64,000 nucleotides of DNA from Acrocarpospora macrocephala (GTDB taxonomy: Bacteria > Actinomycetota > Actinomycetes > Streptosporangiales > Streptosporangiaceae). The DNA is taken from positions 18,977-82,976 of the forward strand of contig NZ_BLAE01000054.1 of assembly GCF_009687865.1 (NCBI RefSeq), given 5' to 3'. A program made the translations under genes and the position numbers. Below are positions 32,208 to 40,461 of this stretch, piece after piece (position 1 is the first letter of the stretch; every line of letters starts with the position of its first letter). Under the pieces are notes generated by a model that saw nothing but the letters and a program-made list of their open reading frames with translations, was not told where the DNA came from and did not search any database.

Positions 32208-34691
32208 ATGGCCGTGAATGACCAGTATGAGCTTTATTGCCTGGCGGATCGGCTTTTTTATGATTCGCCGGATAATCGGCAGTCGGAACATGCTGATTTC
32301 CCGGTAGCCGGCCGGGAGGTGCCGGTCGGGTGGGAGCATCAGCCGACCGACACGTGGATGCACTACGCGCCGGGTGTCCGGCAGATCGCGATGCAGGGCT
32401 GGAAGATTCACGTTTCGGCCCGGCTTGAAGACGCGGATCGGGTGCTGGGGGCGGTGTGGGACTACTGCGTGCCCAGGGACATCCCGTTCAAGTTCCTGCG
32501 CAGTGCGCCGGTTGTGACCATGCTCAACTCGAAAGCCGCCCCCCGGGGAGCAAGCGGCAAGCTTGTCACGATTTATCCGCATGAATCGGAGCTGGAGCTT
32601 GCGCTCAAGGAGCTCGATACGCTCCTGCGTGGCGTCGAAGGGCCGTACATCCTCAGCGACCTTCGCTACGCGGACGGGCCGCTGTATGTCCGCTACGGGG
32701 GCTTCGTCCCGCGCTACTGCCTTGACGACAGCGGCGAGCAGGTTACCGCGATCGAGAACGCCGACAGCGAGCTCGTTCCCGACGTCCGCGGTCCCTCGTT
32801 CGTCGTTCCGCCGTGGGTTCAGTTGCCCGAATTCCTGAAGCCCCAACTCGAAGCTCGGAATGCGGTCACGACCGGCGGGTTGCCGTACGAGATCGAGGCG
32901 GTGATGCACTTTTCCAACGGTGGCGGGGTGTATCTGGGGTGGGATCGGCGTACCGGCGAGCGAGTGGTGCTCAAGGAGGCCAGGCCGCATGCGGGGCTGG
33001 ACGCCGGCGGGCGGGATGCGGTGGCTCGGCTCCAGCACGAGCGGGACATGCTCCAGCGCCTGAGGGGCCTGGACGCTGTCCCGGAATATCGTGACTATTT
33101 CACCCTTGGCGAGCACCACTTCCTCGTCATGGAGTTCGTCGACGGGAATCCGTTGCAGCGCCAGCTGGTTCACCGCTATCCGCTGACGAGGGCCAACTGC
33201 TCGGCGGAGAGTCTCGCCGAATACACCGCGTGGGTTCTGGAGATGCTGCCCCGAGTCCGGGACGCGGTCGAATCGCTGCACCGGCGCGGCGTGGTCTTCG
33301 GCGACCTGCACCCCAACAACATCCTGGTCACCGAGACCGGTCGCGTGGTCCTCATCGACTTCGAAGTGGCCATGCCGGTCGAGGACCAGGGCCGTTCCCT
33401 GCTCGCTCACCCCGCCTTCCAGGCACCCCCGAACCGCCGCGGCGCAGAGGTCGATCTCTACTCACTCGCCTGCCTCTGCTTCGGCCTGTTCGCCCCCCAA
33501 GCCACCATCATGCTCCCCCTGGCCAACAACAAGATCACCCAACTGGCCCACCTGATCACCACCACCTTCCCGGTCCCCCCAGAGATCATCACCACCGCCC
33601 TGCGAACCATCCAGGGCGCGAACCCTGACGCGGATGCGCTCTCCTTCAAGGCGACCGAGTGGCCGTCCGGCGCGGATGCGATGGTCCGGGCGATTCTGGC
33701 CACTGCCACGCCCGGTCGTCGGGATCGGCTCTTCCCTGGAGATATCGCGCAGTTCCGCCCAGGAGGCGGCCTCAACTTCGCGCACGGCGCCGCCGGTGTG
33801 TTGTACGCGCTGGACGCAGCTGGAGCCGGGCGATACCCGGAATACGAGGACTGGCTGCTGGCCCGGGCATCACAACCCGCCCCTGGAACTCCGCTGGGTT
33901 TCTATGACGGATTGCATGGCATCGCCCACGCGCTCGATCGATTCGGGCACCGAGACATCGCGCTCGACCTGGTCGACCGCGCGATGCGCGAGGACTGGCG
34001 GCGACTGGACGCCGGCCTGTCCACCGGCCTGGCCGGAATCGGGCTGAACCTGCTGCACCTCGGCCTGGACGCGCAAGCCGTCATCGAGACCTGCGCCGCC
34101 CGGCTACCCGACGACGTGCCCGAACTAAGCGGTGGCTCCAACCCTCGGGCGGGGCTCATGCACGGTTCCAGCGGATCCGCGCTGCTGTTCCTGCACGCCT
34201 ACGAGCACAGCGGCGACCACGCCCTGCTCGACCTGGCCGAACGCGCACTCCGACAGGACCTGCGGCGATGCATCCGCACCCAGGACGGTTCCCTCCAAGT
34301 GAACCAGGGCTGGCGGACATTGCCCTACCTGGAGGAAGGCTCGGTCGGGATCGCCCTCGTGCTGGACCGATTCCTCACCCATCGTCCCGACGAAGAACTG
34401 CGCGCCGACCTCGACGCGCTCCTGCTCGTCACCCGATGCGGCTACTTCGTGCAGCCCGGCCTGTTCGCCGGCCGGGCCGGACTCGTCCTCGCCGAACCGG
34501 ATCTGATCCCCGGCCTGGACTGGCATGCCCTTCCCTACCGGGACGGACTCGCGTTCCCCGGCGACCAGTTGCTCCGCCTCTCGATGGATTTCGCCACCGG
34601 GACCGCGGGCGTGCTGCTCGCCGTGAGCGGCGCTCCGCTCCCCTTCCTGCGACCGCCCGGCGAGCACACCGGTTCAGGGGCGCCCCTGTGA
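32208..34691 (+). CDS. lanKC: Class III lanthipeptide synthetase LanKC
   Basis: 827 residues, three domains in RamC/LabKC order. A phospho-Ser/Thr lyase-like N-terminus (about 1-215) has FKFLRSAPVVTMLNSKAAPR and GPYILSDLRYADGPLYVRYG. A Ser/Thr kinase domain (about 225-480) has VVLKEARP with Lys256, the catalytic loop VVFGDLHPNNILV with Asp366 and the metal site LIDFEVA with Asp384. A LanC-like alpha-barrel (about 510-820) has HGAAGVLYAL, GLSTGLAGIG and LMHGSSGSALLFL. The Cys/Cys/His zinc ligands of class I, II and IV cyclases are absent, which defines class III. The enzyme phosphorylates Ser/Thr in the precursors, eliminates phosphate and forms lanthionine or labionin rings. AGAGGAAAG precedes the start. 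It heads an operon with two precursors, exporter and peptidase. Confidence 0.95.
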   Translation: MAVNDQYELYCLADRLFYDSPDNRQSEHADFPVAGREVPVGWEHQPTDTWMHYAPGVRQIAMQGWKIHVSARLEDADRVLGAVWDYCVPRDIPFKFLRSAPVVTMLNSKAAPRGASGKLVTIYPHESELELALKELDTLLRGVEGPYILSDLRYADGPLYVRYGGFVPRYCLDDSGEQVTAIENADSELVPDVRGPSFVVPPWVQLPEFLKPQLEARNAVTTGGLPYEIEAVMHFSNGGGVYLGWDRRTGERVVLKEARPHAGLDAGGRDAVARLQHERDMLQRLRGLDAVPEYRDYFTLGEHHFLVMEFVDGNPLQRQLVHRYPLTRANCSAESLAEYTAWVLEMLPRVRDAVESLHRRGVVFGDLHPNNILVTETGRVVLIDFEVAMPVEDQGRSLLAHPAFQAPPNRRGAEVDLYSLACLCFGLFAPQATIMLPLANNKITQLAHLITTTFPVPPEIITTALRTIQGANPDADALSFKATEWPSGADAMVRAILATATPGRRDRLFPGDIAQFRPGGGLNFAHGAAGVLYALDAAGAGRYPEYEDWLLARASQPAPGTPLGFYDGLHGIAHALDRFGHRDIALDLVDRAMREDWRRLDAGLSTGLAGIGLNLLHLGLDAQAVIETCAARLPDDVPELSGGSNPRAGLMHGSSGSALLFLHAYEHSGDHALLDLAERALRQDLRRCIRTQDGSLQVNQGWRTLPYLEEGSVGIALVLDRFLTHRPDEELRADLDALLLVTRCGYFVQPGLFAGRAGLVLAEPDLIPGLDWHALPYRDGLAFPGDQLLRLSMDFATGTAGVLLAVSGAPLPFLRPPGEHTGSGAPL

Positions 34692-34749
34692 CCGGACGCC
34701 GAGCGGCACCCGTACCGACTCGCATCGCGAAGGAGGTGAACACGCGCAC

Positions 34750-34884
34750 ATGGTTCTTCTCGACCTTCAGGCCATGGAGGTGCCGGGTGGCTACGGCCAC
34801 GGCCACGGCGGCGGCAGCACGCTGACGCTGCTGGGCTGCCAGTCGAACACCCCCAGCAACCTGAGCCTTCTGCTCTGTCACTAG
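34750..34884 (+). CDS. lanA1: Class III lanthipeptide precursor 1
   Basis: 44 residues, missed by ordinary size cut-offs. The leader MVLLDLQAMEVPGG carries the LLDLQ motif that class III synthetases recognise. A Gly/His spacer, YGHGHGGG, follows, then the core STLTLLGC-QSNTP-SNLSLLLC-H. The core has two S-x-x-(S/T)-x-x-x-C motifs, S23-T26-C30 and S36-S39-C43, the pattern for two labionin or lanthionine rings as in SapB and labyrinthopeptins. It is preceded by a full-strength Shine-Dalgarno, AAGGAGGTGA at 34730-34739, ten bases from ATG, suiting high precursor output. It lies 58 bp after lanKC. Pro12 is a candidate cut site for the operon's prolyl oligopeptidase. Confidence 0.93.
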   Translation: MVLLDLQAMEVPGGYGHGHGGGSTLTLLGCQSNTPSNLSLLLCH

Positions 34885-34932
34885 AGCTCACGCATAACTC
34901 AATGAACCCCCCGATAAAGAAGGAGCACGACC

Positions 34933-35070
34933 ATGGTTCTTCTCGACCTTCAGGCGATGGAAGTTCCCGGCGGCGGCCACGGCCACGGCGGTGGCGGCGG
35001 GAGCACGCTGACCCTGCTCGGCTGCCAGTCGAACACGCCGAGCAACCTGAGCCTCCTGCTCTGCCACTAG
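34933..35070 (+). CDS. lanA2: Class III lanthipeptide precursor 2
   Basis: 45 residues. The leader is identical to precursor 1 through MVLLDLQAMEVPGG, the spacer is GHGHGGGGG, and the 22-residue core from STLTLLGC to LLLCH is identical. The two genes differ mainly by synonymous changes and by a spacer indel, so they are tandem duplicates under selection for the same core. GAAGGAG lies seven bases before the ATG. A perfect 15-bp hairpin follows ten bases after the stop. Both peptides should give the same ring region and differ only in the overhang. Confidence 0.93.
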   Translation: MVLLDLQAMEVPGGGHGHGGGGGSTLTLLGCQSNTPSNLSLLLCH

Positions 35071-35079
35071 CACGAGTCC

Positions 35080-35112
35080 CCGAGCCCTGAGCTGCCCCAG
35101 CTCAGGGCTCGG
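35080..35112 (+). terminator. 15-bp hairpin between precursors and exporter (attenuator)
   Basis: CCGAGCCCTGAGCTG and its exact complement CAGCTCAGGGCTCGG around a CCC loop. It sits after lanA2 and before the exporter genes, where partial termination or mRNA protection would keep precursor messages in excess. Confidence 0.85.
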
Positions 35113-35135
35113 CCCTTCTGGAAGGAGAACCCCGG

Positions 35136-36761
35136 GTGCGTACCGCGGATCAGCTCGTGACCGGGGTGATCAGGCGCGGCGGGCCCGCTGTCGGGGTGCT
35201 GGCCGTGACCTCGGTGGTCGGGGGGGTGCTCGCGCTGGCCTTGCCGTACACGCTGGGCCGGACCGCTGACGCCCGTTCGGGGGGCTGGCTCGCGGTGAGC
35301 GTCGCGGTTGTCGCGTTGCTGGTCGTCTGTGACACGTTCGGGGTGTGGGCCGGGGGCGCGAGCGGGGCGCAGGCGTCGGCTTGGCTGCGGCATCGGCTGG
35401 TACGGCATGTGATAGGCGTCGGGCCGGGATTGACCCGGTCGATTCCGGAAGGCGATCTGGTGACCCGGATCGGGATGAACGCCGAAGAGGTCGGCCGTGC
35501 CCCGGATGCCGCGATCACCGGCGCCACGATGCTCATCCCGGCGGTGGGCAGCCTGGTGGCGCTCTTGCTCATCGATCCTTGGCTGGCGTTGACGCTGGTG
35601 GCCGGGCTCGCGGTCATCGTGCTGGTGTTGCGGACATTCCTTCGGGTTTCGACCGCGCTCGCGGGGGGCTATCAGGAGGCGCAGGCGGACATCGCCGCGC
35701 GGCTGGTCGACGCCGTCGCCGGGGCCAGGACCATCGCCGCCGCCGGGACCGCCGCGCAGGAGACGCGCCGCGTGCTGTCCGCGCTGCCCCAGGTGCGCGC
35801 GCACGCGCTGGAACTGTGGCGTGTCCGGGCCCAGGCGGGCGTGCAGGCCGCCGTCGTGATCCCCTTGCTGGAGGTTTGCGTGCTCGGCGTCGGCGGATTC
35901 CGCCTCGCCGCCGGCGACCTCACCACCGGCGAACTGTACGCAGCCGCCCGCTATGTCGTCCTCGGCGCCGGCCTCGGCTCCGCCCTCGGCTACGTCAGCC
36001 AGGTCGCCCGCGCCCGCGCCGCCGCCCGCCGTATGGTCGCGCTTCTGGACGAATGCCCGGCCCTCCATGGCGTACGGCACCTGCCCGACGGACCCGGCGC
36101 CCTCACCTTCCACAACGTCATGGCCCCCGGCCTCACCATCCCCGACCTCAAGATCCCCGGCGGCACGGCCGTCGCCGTCGTCGGCCGTTCCGGCTCCGGC
36201 AAATCCCGCCTCGCCGCCCTCGCCGGACGCCTCACCGACCCGGTCGGCGGCGAGATCCTGCTCGATGACGTCCCGCTCACCCTCCTGTCCCGTACGGCGC
36301 TGCGGCAAGCGATCGGGTACGCCTTCGAGCGCCCCGCCCTGGTCGGGGACACGGTCGCCGACACCATCGGACCCTCGGCGGAGGAAGCCGCCCGCGCGGC
36401 GGGAGCGGACACGTTCATCCGGCGGTTCCCCTCCGGCTACGCCACCCCGCTGGCCGATGCACCCATGTCCGGCGGCGAACGGCAGCGCATCGGGCTGGCG
36501 CGTGCCTTCGCGCACGGCGATCGGCTGCTGGTGCTCGACGACGCCACGTCCAGTTTGGACACCATTACCGAGCATCAGGTGGGGGTCGCTCTGGCCGGGG
36601 ACTCCCGTACCCGGCTGATCGTCACCCACCGGACCGCCATGGCGGCCCGCGCCGACCTGGTCATCTGGCTGGAACGCGGCCGGGTACGCGGCTACGACCA
36701 CCACGCCCGCCTGTGGCGCAACCAGGACTACCGATCCGTCTTCCAGGCGGAGGCGTCATGA
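35136..36761 (+). CDS. Lanthipeptide ABC exporter subunit 1 (RamA/AmfB-type, TMD-NBD)
   Basis: 541 residues, a half-transporter with about six N-terminal membrane helices and a C-terminal ATPase. Walker A VGRSGSGKS is near residues 349-357, the signature MSGGERQRIG near 445-454 is intact, and Walker B reads LLVLDDATSS near 464-473, with Asp in place of the usual catalytic Glu. Together with the next gene it would form a heterodimer with one degenerate ATP site, as is common in RamAB-like exporters. GTG start with GAAGGAGAA upstream; stop overlaps the next ATG. Role: export of the modified lanthipeptide. Confidence 0.92.
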   Translation: MRTADQLVTGVIRRGGPAVGVLAVTSVVGGVLALALPYTLGRTADARSGGWLAVSVAVVALLVVCDTFGVWAGGASGAQASAWLRHRLVRHVIGVGPGLTRSIPEGDLVTRIGMNAEEVGRAPDAAITGATMLIPAVGSLVALLLIDPWLALTLVAGLAVIVLVLRTFLRVSTALAGGYQEAQADIAARLVDAVAGARTIAAAGTAAQETRRVLSALPQVRAHALELWRVRAQAGVQAAVVIPLLEVCVLGVGGFRLAAGDLTTGELYAAARYVVLGAGLGSALGYVSQVARARAAARRMVALLDECPALHGVRHLPDGPGALTFHNVMAPGLTIPDLKIPGGTAVAVVGRSGSGKSRLAALAGRLTDPVGGEILLDDVPLTLLSRTALRQAIGYAFERPALVGDTVADTIGPSAEEAARAAGADTFIRRFPSGYATPLADAPMSGGERQRIGLARAFAHGDRLLVLDDATSSLDTITEHQVGVALAGDSRTRLIVTHRTAMAARADLVIWLERGRVRGYDHHARLWRNQDYRSVFQAEAS

Positions 36762-38416
36762 CATTTCAGCTGTTGTGGCGTTCTGTGGCGCGGGAACCGG
36801 GGCGGGCGTGGCGGCTGGCCGCGTGGTCGGTGGCGGAAGTGGCGCCGTCGTTCGTGGTCGGGCTGGCGTTGGCGGGGGCCATCGATGACGGGTTCGGGGG
36901 CGGGCGGCCCGAGGTCGGGGTGATCTGGGTTGGAGTGCTGGGGTTGTCGTGGGTTGTCGCGGCGGTGGGGGCTAGGCAGGCCTTGCTGGCATTGGCCGGG
37001 ATTGTGGAACCGTTCCGGGAGCGGTTGATCGCGGGGGTCGTGCAGGACGCCCTGGTCGGGGCGCGGGTGGAGGCGGCCGCGGTGACGCGGTCGAATCTGC
37101 AGGTGGAGGTGGCCAGGGACGCGTTCGCGACCGTGCTCGGGGTGCTGCGGTCGTTCGTGTTCACGCTGGTCAGCGTCGTGCTGGGGATGGCGGCGCTGAT
37201 GCCCGAGGTGCTGGTGCTGGTGCTGCCGCCGATCGCGGCGGGGGTGGCGCTGTTCCTGCTGTCGTTGCCCGCGCTGGCCCGGCGGCAGCGGGAGTTCCTG
37301 ATCGCCGATGAGCGGACCACCGAGGTGGTCACGATGGCGATGGGCGGGTTGCGCGATGTCGTGGCCTGCGGCGACGAGGAGCGTACGGTCGCGCTGGTCG
37401 GGCGCCGGATCGACGAGCAGGCGGCGGCGGCCCGGGCGCTCGCGCGGGTCACCGCCGTGCGGACGTTCTCGCTCGGACTGGGTGGCTGGTTGCCGGTGAT
37501 GCTGGTGCTGGGCTTCGCGCCGGGGTTGGGGGCGAGCCCGGGTGTGGTCGTCGGAGTGCTGGCCGCCGTTGTCCAGTCGCTGACGCCCGCGCTGGGCGGA
37601 TTAGTGGAAGGGCTCGGGGTGAGCGGAGTGCGGCTTGTGGTGACGTTGGAGCGTCTTTTGGGCAATCGACCGGTGGAGGGTCCGCAGCGGGTCATGCCGC
37701 CGGATGTACGGGTTGAGCTGTCGGGGGTGACATTTCGGTATGGGCCCCACGCGGACCCTGTTGTCGCCGGTCTCGATCTGGTTGTGGCGGAGGGGGAACA
37801 TCTCGCGGTCGTCGGGCCCAGCGGGATTGGTAAGTCCACACTCGCGGCGCTGATCACCGGGCTGGTCCGGCCCGATGAGGGTGCGGTCACCGTCGGCGGA
37901 ATGGCCGCGGATCGGGTGGATCCCGCCGCGCGCGTGCTCATCCCGCAGGAGGCGTACGTCTTTCGCGGGACGCTCTGGGACAACCTCACCTATCTGTCAG
38001 TCGCGTCCGCGTCCCGGGTCGACGGAGCCGTGGACGCGGTCGGTGCGCGGGAGCTGGTCGGACGGCTCGGCGGGTATCAGGCCGAGATCCATGCGGGGCT
38101 GTTGACCCCGGGGGAGCGGCAGCTGCTGGCCCTGGTCCGCGCCTACCTGTCGCCGACGCGGCTCACCATCCTGGACGAATCCACCTGCCATCTCGACTTG
38201 GCCGCCGAAGCCCGCGCCGAGCAGGCGTTCGCCCGCCGGGGCGGCACCCTGATCGTCATCGCTCACCGCCTCACCTCGGCCCTGCGCGCCCGCCGCATCC
38301 TCGTCATGGACGGCAGCACCGCCGTGTCGGGCACGCATGCCGACCTTCTCCGCACGTCTCCCCTGTATGCCGACCTCGCCGGACAGTGGGGTCCCGACCT
38401 GGAGAAAGTGTCATGA
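36758..38416 (+). CDS. Lanthipeptide ABC exporter subunit 2 (RamB/AmfA-type, TMD-NBD)
   Basis: 552 residues with the same TMD-NBD order. Walker A VGPSGIGKST is near residues 352-361, the signature is degenerate (LTPGERQLLALVRA instead of LSGGQ), while Walker B ILDESTCHLD keeps the catalytic Glu and the H-loop IAHR is present. Combined with subunit 1, the consensus ATP site uses this Walker B and subunit 1's signature; the other site is degenerate. ATGA overlaps join it to both neighbours. Confidence 0.92.
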   Translation: MTFQLLWRSVAREPGRAWRLAAWSVAEVAPSFVVGLALAGAIDDGFGGGRPEVGVIWVGVLGLSWVVAAVGARQALLALAGIVEPFRERLIAGVVQDALVGARVEAAAVTRSNLQVEVARDAFATVLGVLRSFVFTLVSVVLGMAALMPEVLVLVLPPIAAGVALFLLSLPALARRQREFLIADERTTEVVTMAMGGLRDVVACGDEERTVALVGRRIDEQAAAARALARVTAVRTFSLGLGGWLPVMLVLGFAPGLGASPGVVVGVLAAVVQSLTPALGGLVEGLGVSGVRLVVTLERLLGNRPVEGPQRVMPPDVRVELSGVTFRYGPHADPVVAGLDLVVAEGEHLAVVGPSGIGKSTLAALITGLVRPDEGAVTVGGMAADRVDPAARVLIPQEAYVFRGTLWDNLTYLSVASASRVDGAVDAVGARELVGRLGGYQAEIHAGLLTPGERQLLALVRAYLSPTRLTILDESTCHLDLAAEARAEQAFARRGGTLIVIAHRLTSALRARRILVMDGSTAVSGTHADLLRTSPLYADLAGQWGPDLEKVS

Positions 38417-40374
38417 CCTACCCTGACGCGGAACGCCAGCCCATCGTGGATGTCATCCACGGTCACCGGATCGAAGATCCGTACCGGTGGCTGGAGGACC
38501 CGGACAGCCCGCAGACCGAGAAATGGCTGGCCGCCCAGGACGATCTCTGGCGCACCCATTCGCTCCCCGCCCGGCCCCGCCTCCGCAACCGAATCGCCCA
38601 ACTCACCGCAACGGGCGTCATCGGCACCCCCACCTGGCGAGGCGAGCGCGCCTTCCGCCTCCGCCGGGAACCAGGCCAGGAACACGCCATCCTCTATGTC
38701 GGCGTCCCAGATCAATGGGAGGCATCCGGGAGGCTTCCCGGTCATATCGGGGAGATGGTGTGGCGGGTGGTGCTCGATCCGATGGTGGTGGATCCGGCGG
38801 GGACGACGACGCTTGACGATTGGCATCCGTCGCCGGACGGGAAGCTGGTCACCGTGCAGCTTTCCCGGCGGGGGGAGGAACGGGCTCAGCTGTACGTGCT
38901 GGATGTGATGACGGGGGATGTTGTGGATGGGCCGGTGGGGGATTGCCGGTATTCGCCGGTGGCCTGGCTGCCCTCGTCGGACGCGTTCTACTACATCCGC
39001 GGGCGGATGGCTCACCTGCGGCGGCTTCGCGGGGACGATCTGGCGCTGGTTGAGGCGGATGGTCTGGCGTTGAGCGCCGACGGGCGATGGCTGACGCTTT
39101 CCGCCAATCGGGGGGCTGGTAATGACATCCGGTTGTGCGACTTGGCGGGGCCGGAATGGCGGCAGGTGGAGGGCCGGGGCGCCAAGACGGCGGTGACCGT
39201 GGCGGCGGACGGGCGGCTCTATGTCGCGACGACGCAGGGAGCGCCACGAGTGCGGCTGGGCGTCGGCGATCCCGCTGATCCGAATGCCTGGCGGGATCTG
39301 GTGCCTGAGGATCCGCAGGCCGTACTCACCGATTTCGCATTGATCGACGGCGCGCTGCTGGTGACGCGGATCCGGCACGCGATCGGCGAGATCAATGTTC
39401 ACGACCCCGTGACCGGGGAGTGGAGAAGCGCGGTTCCGCTTCCCGGTCACGGTTCCATCGGGCGGATGTCCGCGAGTGGGCATCAGGTGTGGTTCACGTA
39501 TGCGGATTACGTCACGCCGGAGAGTGTGTATCGGTATGACGTCCGGACCGGGCAGACCACGCTGTGGGAGCCCGCGCCCGGCCGCGCCGACCTGCCGGAG
39601 GTCGAATCCCACCAGATCGAATACCCGTCCGCCGACGGCACCCTGGTGCGCATGGTCGTGCTCTCCGGCCCGTCCACAGGCCCTCGACCCTGCATCTTGT
39701 ACGGCTACGGCGGATTCGGTGTCCCGCTCACTCCGGCCTATTCGAGCTATGTCCTGCCCTGGATAGAAGCCGGGGGGATTTTCGCCTTCGCTCAGATCCG
39801 CGGCGGGGGCGAAGAAGGGGAAGACTGGCACCGCGCCGGCACCCTCGACCGTAAACAGAACGTCTTCCATGACTTCGCCGCCGCCGCGGAAACCCTGATC
39901 ACCGGGCGCTGGACCACGCCGGACCGCCTGGGCATCTGCGGCGAATCCAACGGCGGCCTCCTCGTCGGTGCCATGCTCACCCAGCGCCCCGACCTGTTCG
40001 CCGCCGCCGTCTGCTCCGCGCCCGTCCTCGACATGGCCCGCTACGAACTCTCCGGCCTCGGCCCCCGCTGGCGCGCCGAGTACGGCTCCGCCAGCGACCC
40101 CGACGCGATCGCCTGGCTTCTGCGTTATTCCCCGTATCACCACGTACGCGAGGGGGTCCGATATCCCGCCACGCTCTTCACCGTCTTCGGGGGCGACACC
40201 CGGGTAGACCCCTCACATGCGCGGAAGATGTGCGCTGCTCTGCAACACGCCACCGCCGGGCCCCGTCCGATCCTTCTCCGCCACGAATCCGATGTCGGCC
40301 ATGGCGCCCGCGCGGCCAGCCGATCCATCGAATTGGCCGCCGACATGCTGGCCTTCTTCACCGCCCATCTCTAA
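38413..40374 (+). CDS. Prolyl oligopeptidase family serine peptidase, probable lanthipeptide leader peptidase
   Basis: 653 residues, S9A family. A beta-propeller (about 70-400, starting after DPYRWLEDPDSPQTEKWL) is inserted before the alpha/beta-hydrolase domain. Catalytic residues are Ser near 511 in GICGESNGGL, Asp near 598 in GGDTRVDPSHA and His near 628 in SDVGHGARAAS. GGGEEGEDWHRAG is also typical. FlaP, the prolyl oligopeptidase encoded in the flavipeptin cluster, is known to cut class III leaders after Pro. Both precursors here have one leader Pro, in EVPGG, so the same role fits. ATGA overlap with the exporter gene. No signal peptide, so cutting would be cytoplasmic. The 3' end is followed by two decayed tail copies. 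Confidence 0.92.
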   Translation: MTYPDAERQPIVDVIHGHRIEDPYRWLEDPDSPQTEKWLAAQDDLWRTHSLPARPRLRNRIAQLTATGVIGTPTWRGERAFRLRREPGQEHAILYVGVPDQWEASGRLPGHIGEMVWRVVLDPMVVDPAGTTTLDDWHPSPDGKLVTVQLSRRGEERAQLYVLDVMTGDVVDGPVGDCRYSPVAWLPSSDAFYYIRGRMAHLRRLRGDDLALVEADGLALSADGRWLTLSANRGAGNDIRLCDLAGPEWRQVEGRGAKTAVTVAADGRLYVATTQGAPRVRLGVGDPADPNAWRDLVPEDPQAVLTDFALIDGALLVTRIRHAIGEINVHDPVTGEWRSAVPLPGHGSIGRMSASGHQVWFTYADYVTPESVYRYDVRTGQTTLWEPAPGRADLPEVESHQIEYPSADGTLVRMVVLSGPSTGPRPCILYGYGGFGVPLTPAYSSYVLPWIEAGGIFAFAQIRGGGEEGEDWHRAGTLDRKQNVFHDFAAAAETLITGRWTTPDRLGICGESNGGLLVGAMLTQRPDLFAAAVCSAPVLDMARYELSGLGPRWRAEYGSASDPDAIAWLLRYSPYHHVREGVRYPATLFTVFGGDTRVDPSHARKMCAALQHATAGPRPILLRHESDVGHGARAASRSIELAADMLAFFTAHL

Positions 40375-40450
40375 GCCCAGGTCAGGTTGGCCTTCTACAC
40401 CGCCCACCTCTGAGCGCAGACCATGCCGGCCTTCTAACCGCTGAGCCCAG
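40344..40450 (+). repeat. Tandem copies of the prolyl oligopeptidase 3' end
   Basis: Copy 1 is the gene's own end (LAFFTAHL then stop and GCCCAG). Copy 2, 40381-40419, reads LAFYTAHL then a stop and GCGCAG. Copy 3, 40420-40450, keeps GGCCTTCTAACCGCTGAGCCCAG with an internal deletion. Unit about 39 bp. Confidence 0.85.
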
Positions 40451-40461
40451 GCGATGGAGGG

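Noticed and set aside
32208..34691. Class IV lanthipeptide synthetase (LanL)
   Set aside because: The C-terminal cyclase-like domain lacks the Cys/His zinc ligands, so class III fits.
34268..34825. Open frame overlapping the end of lanKC and precursor 1
   Set aside because: Runs in another register of lanKC and has shadow composition; the precursor frame explains the DNA.
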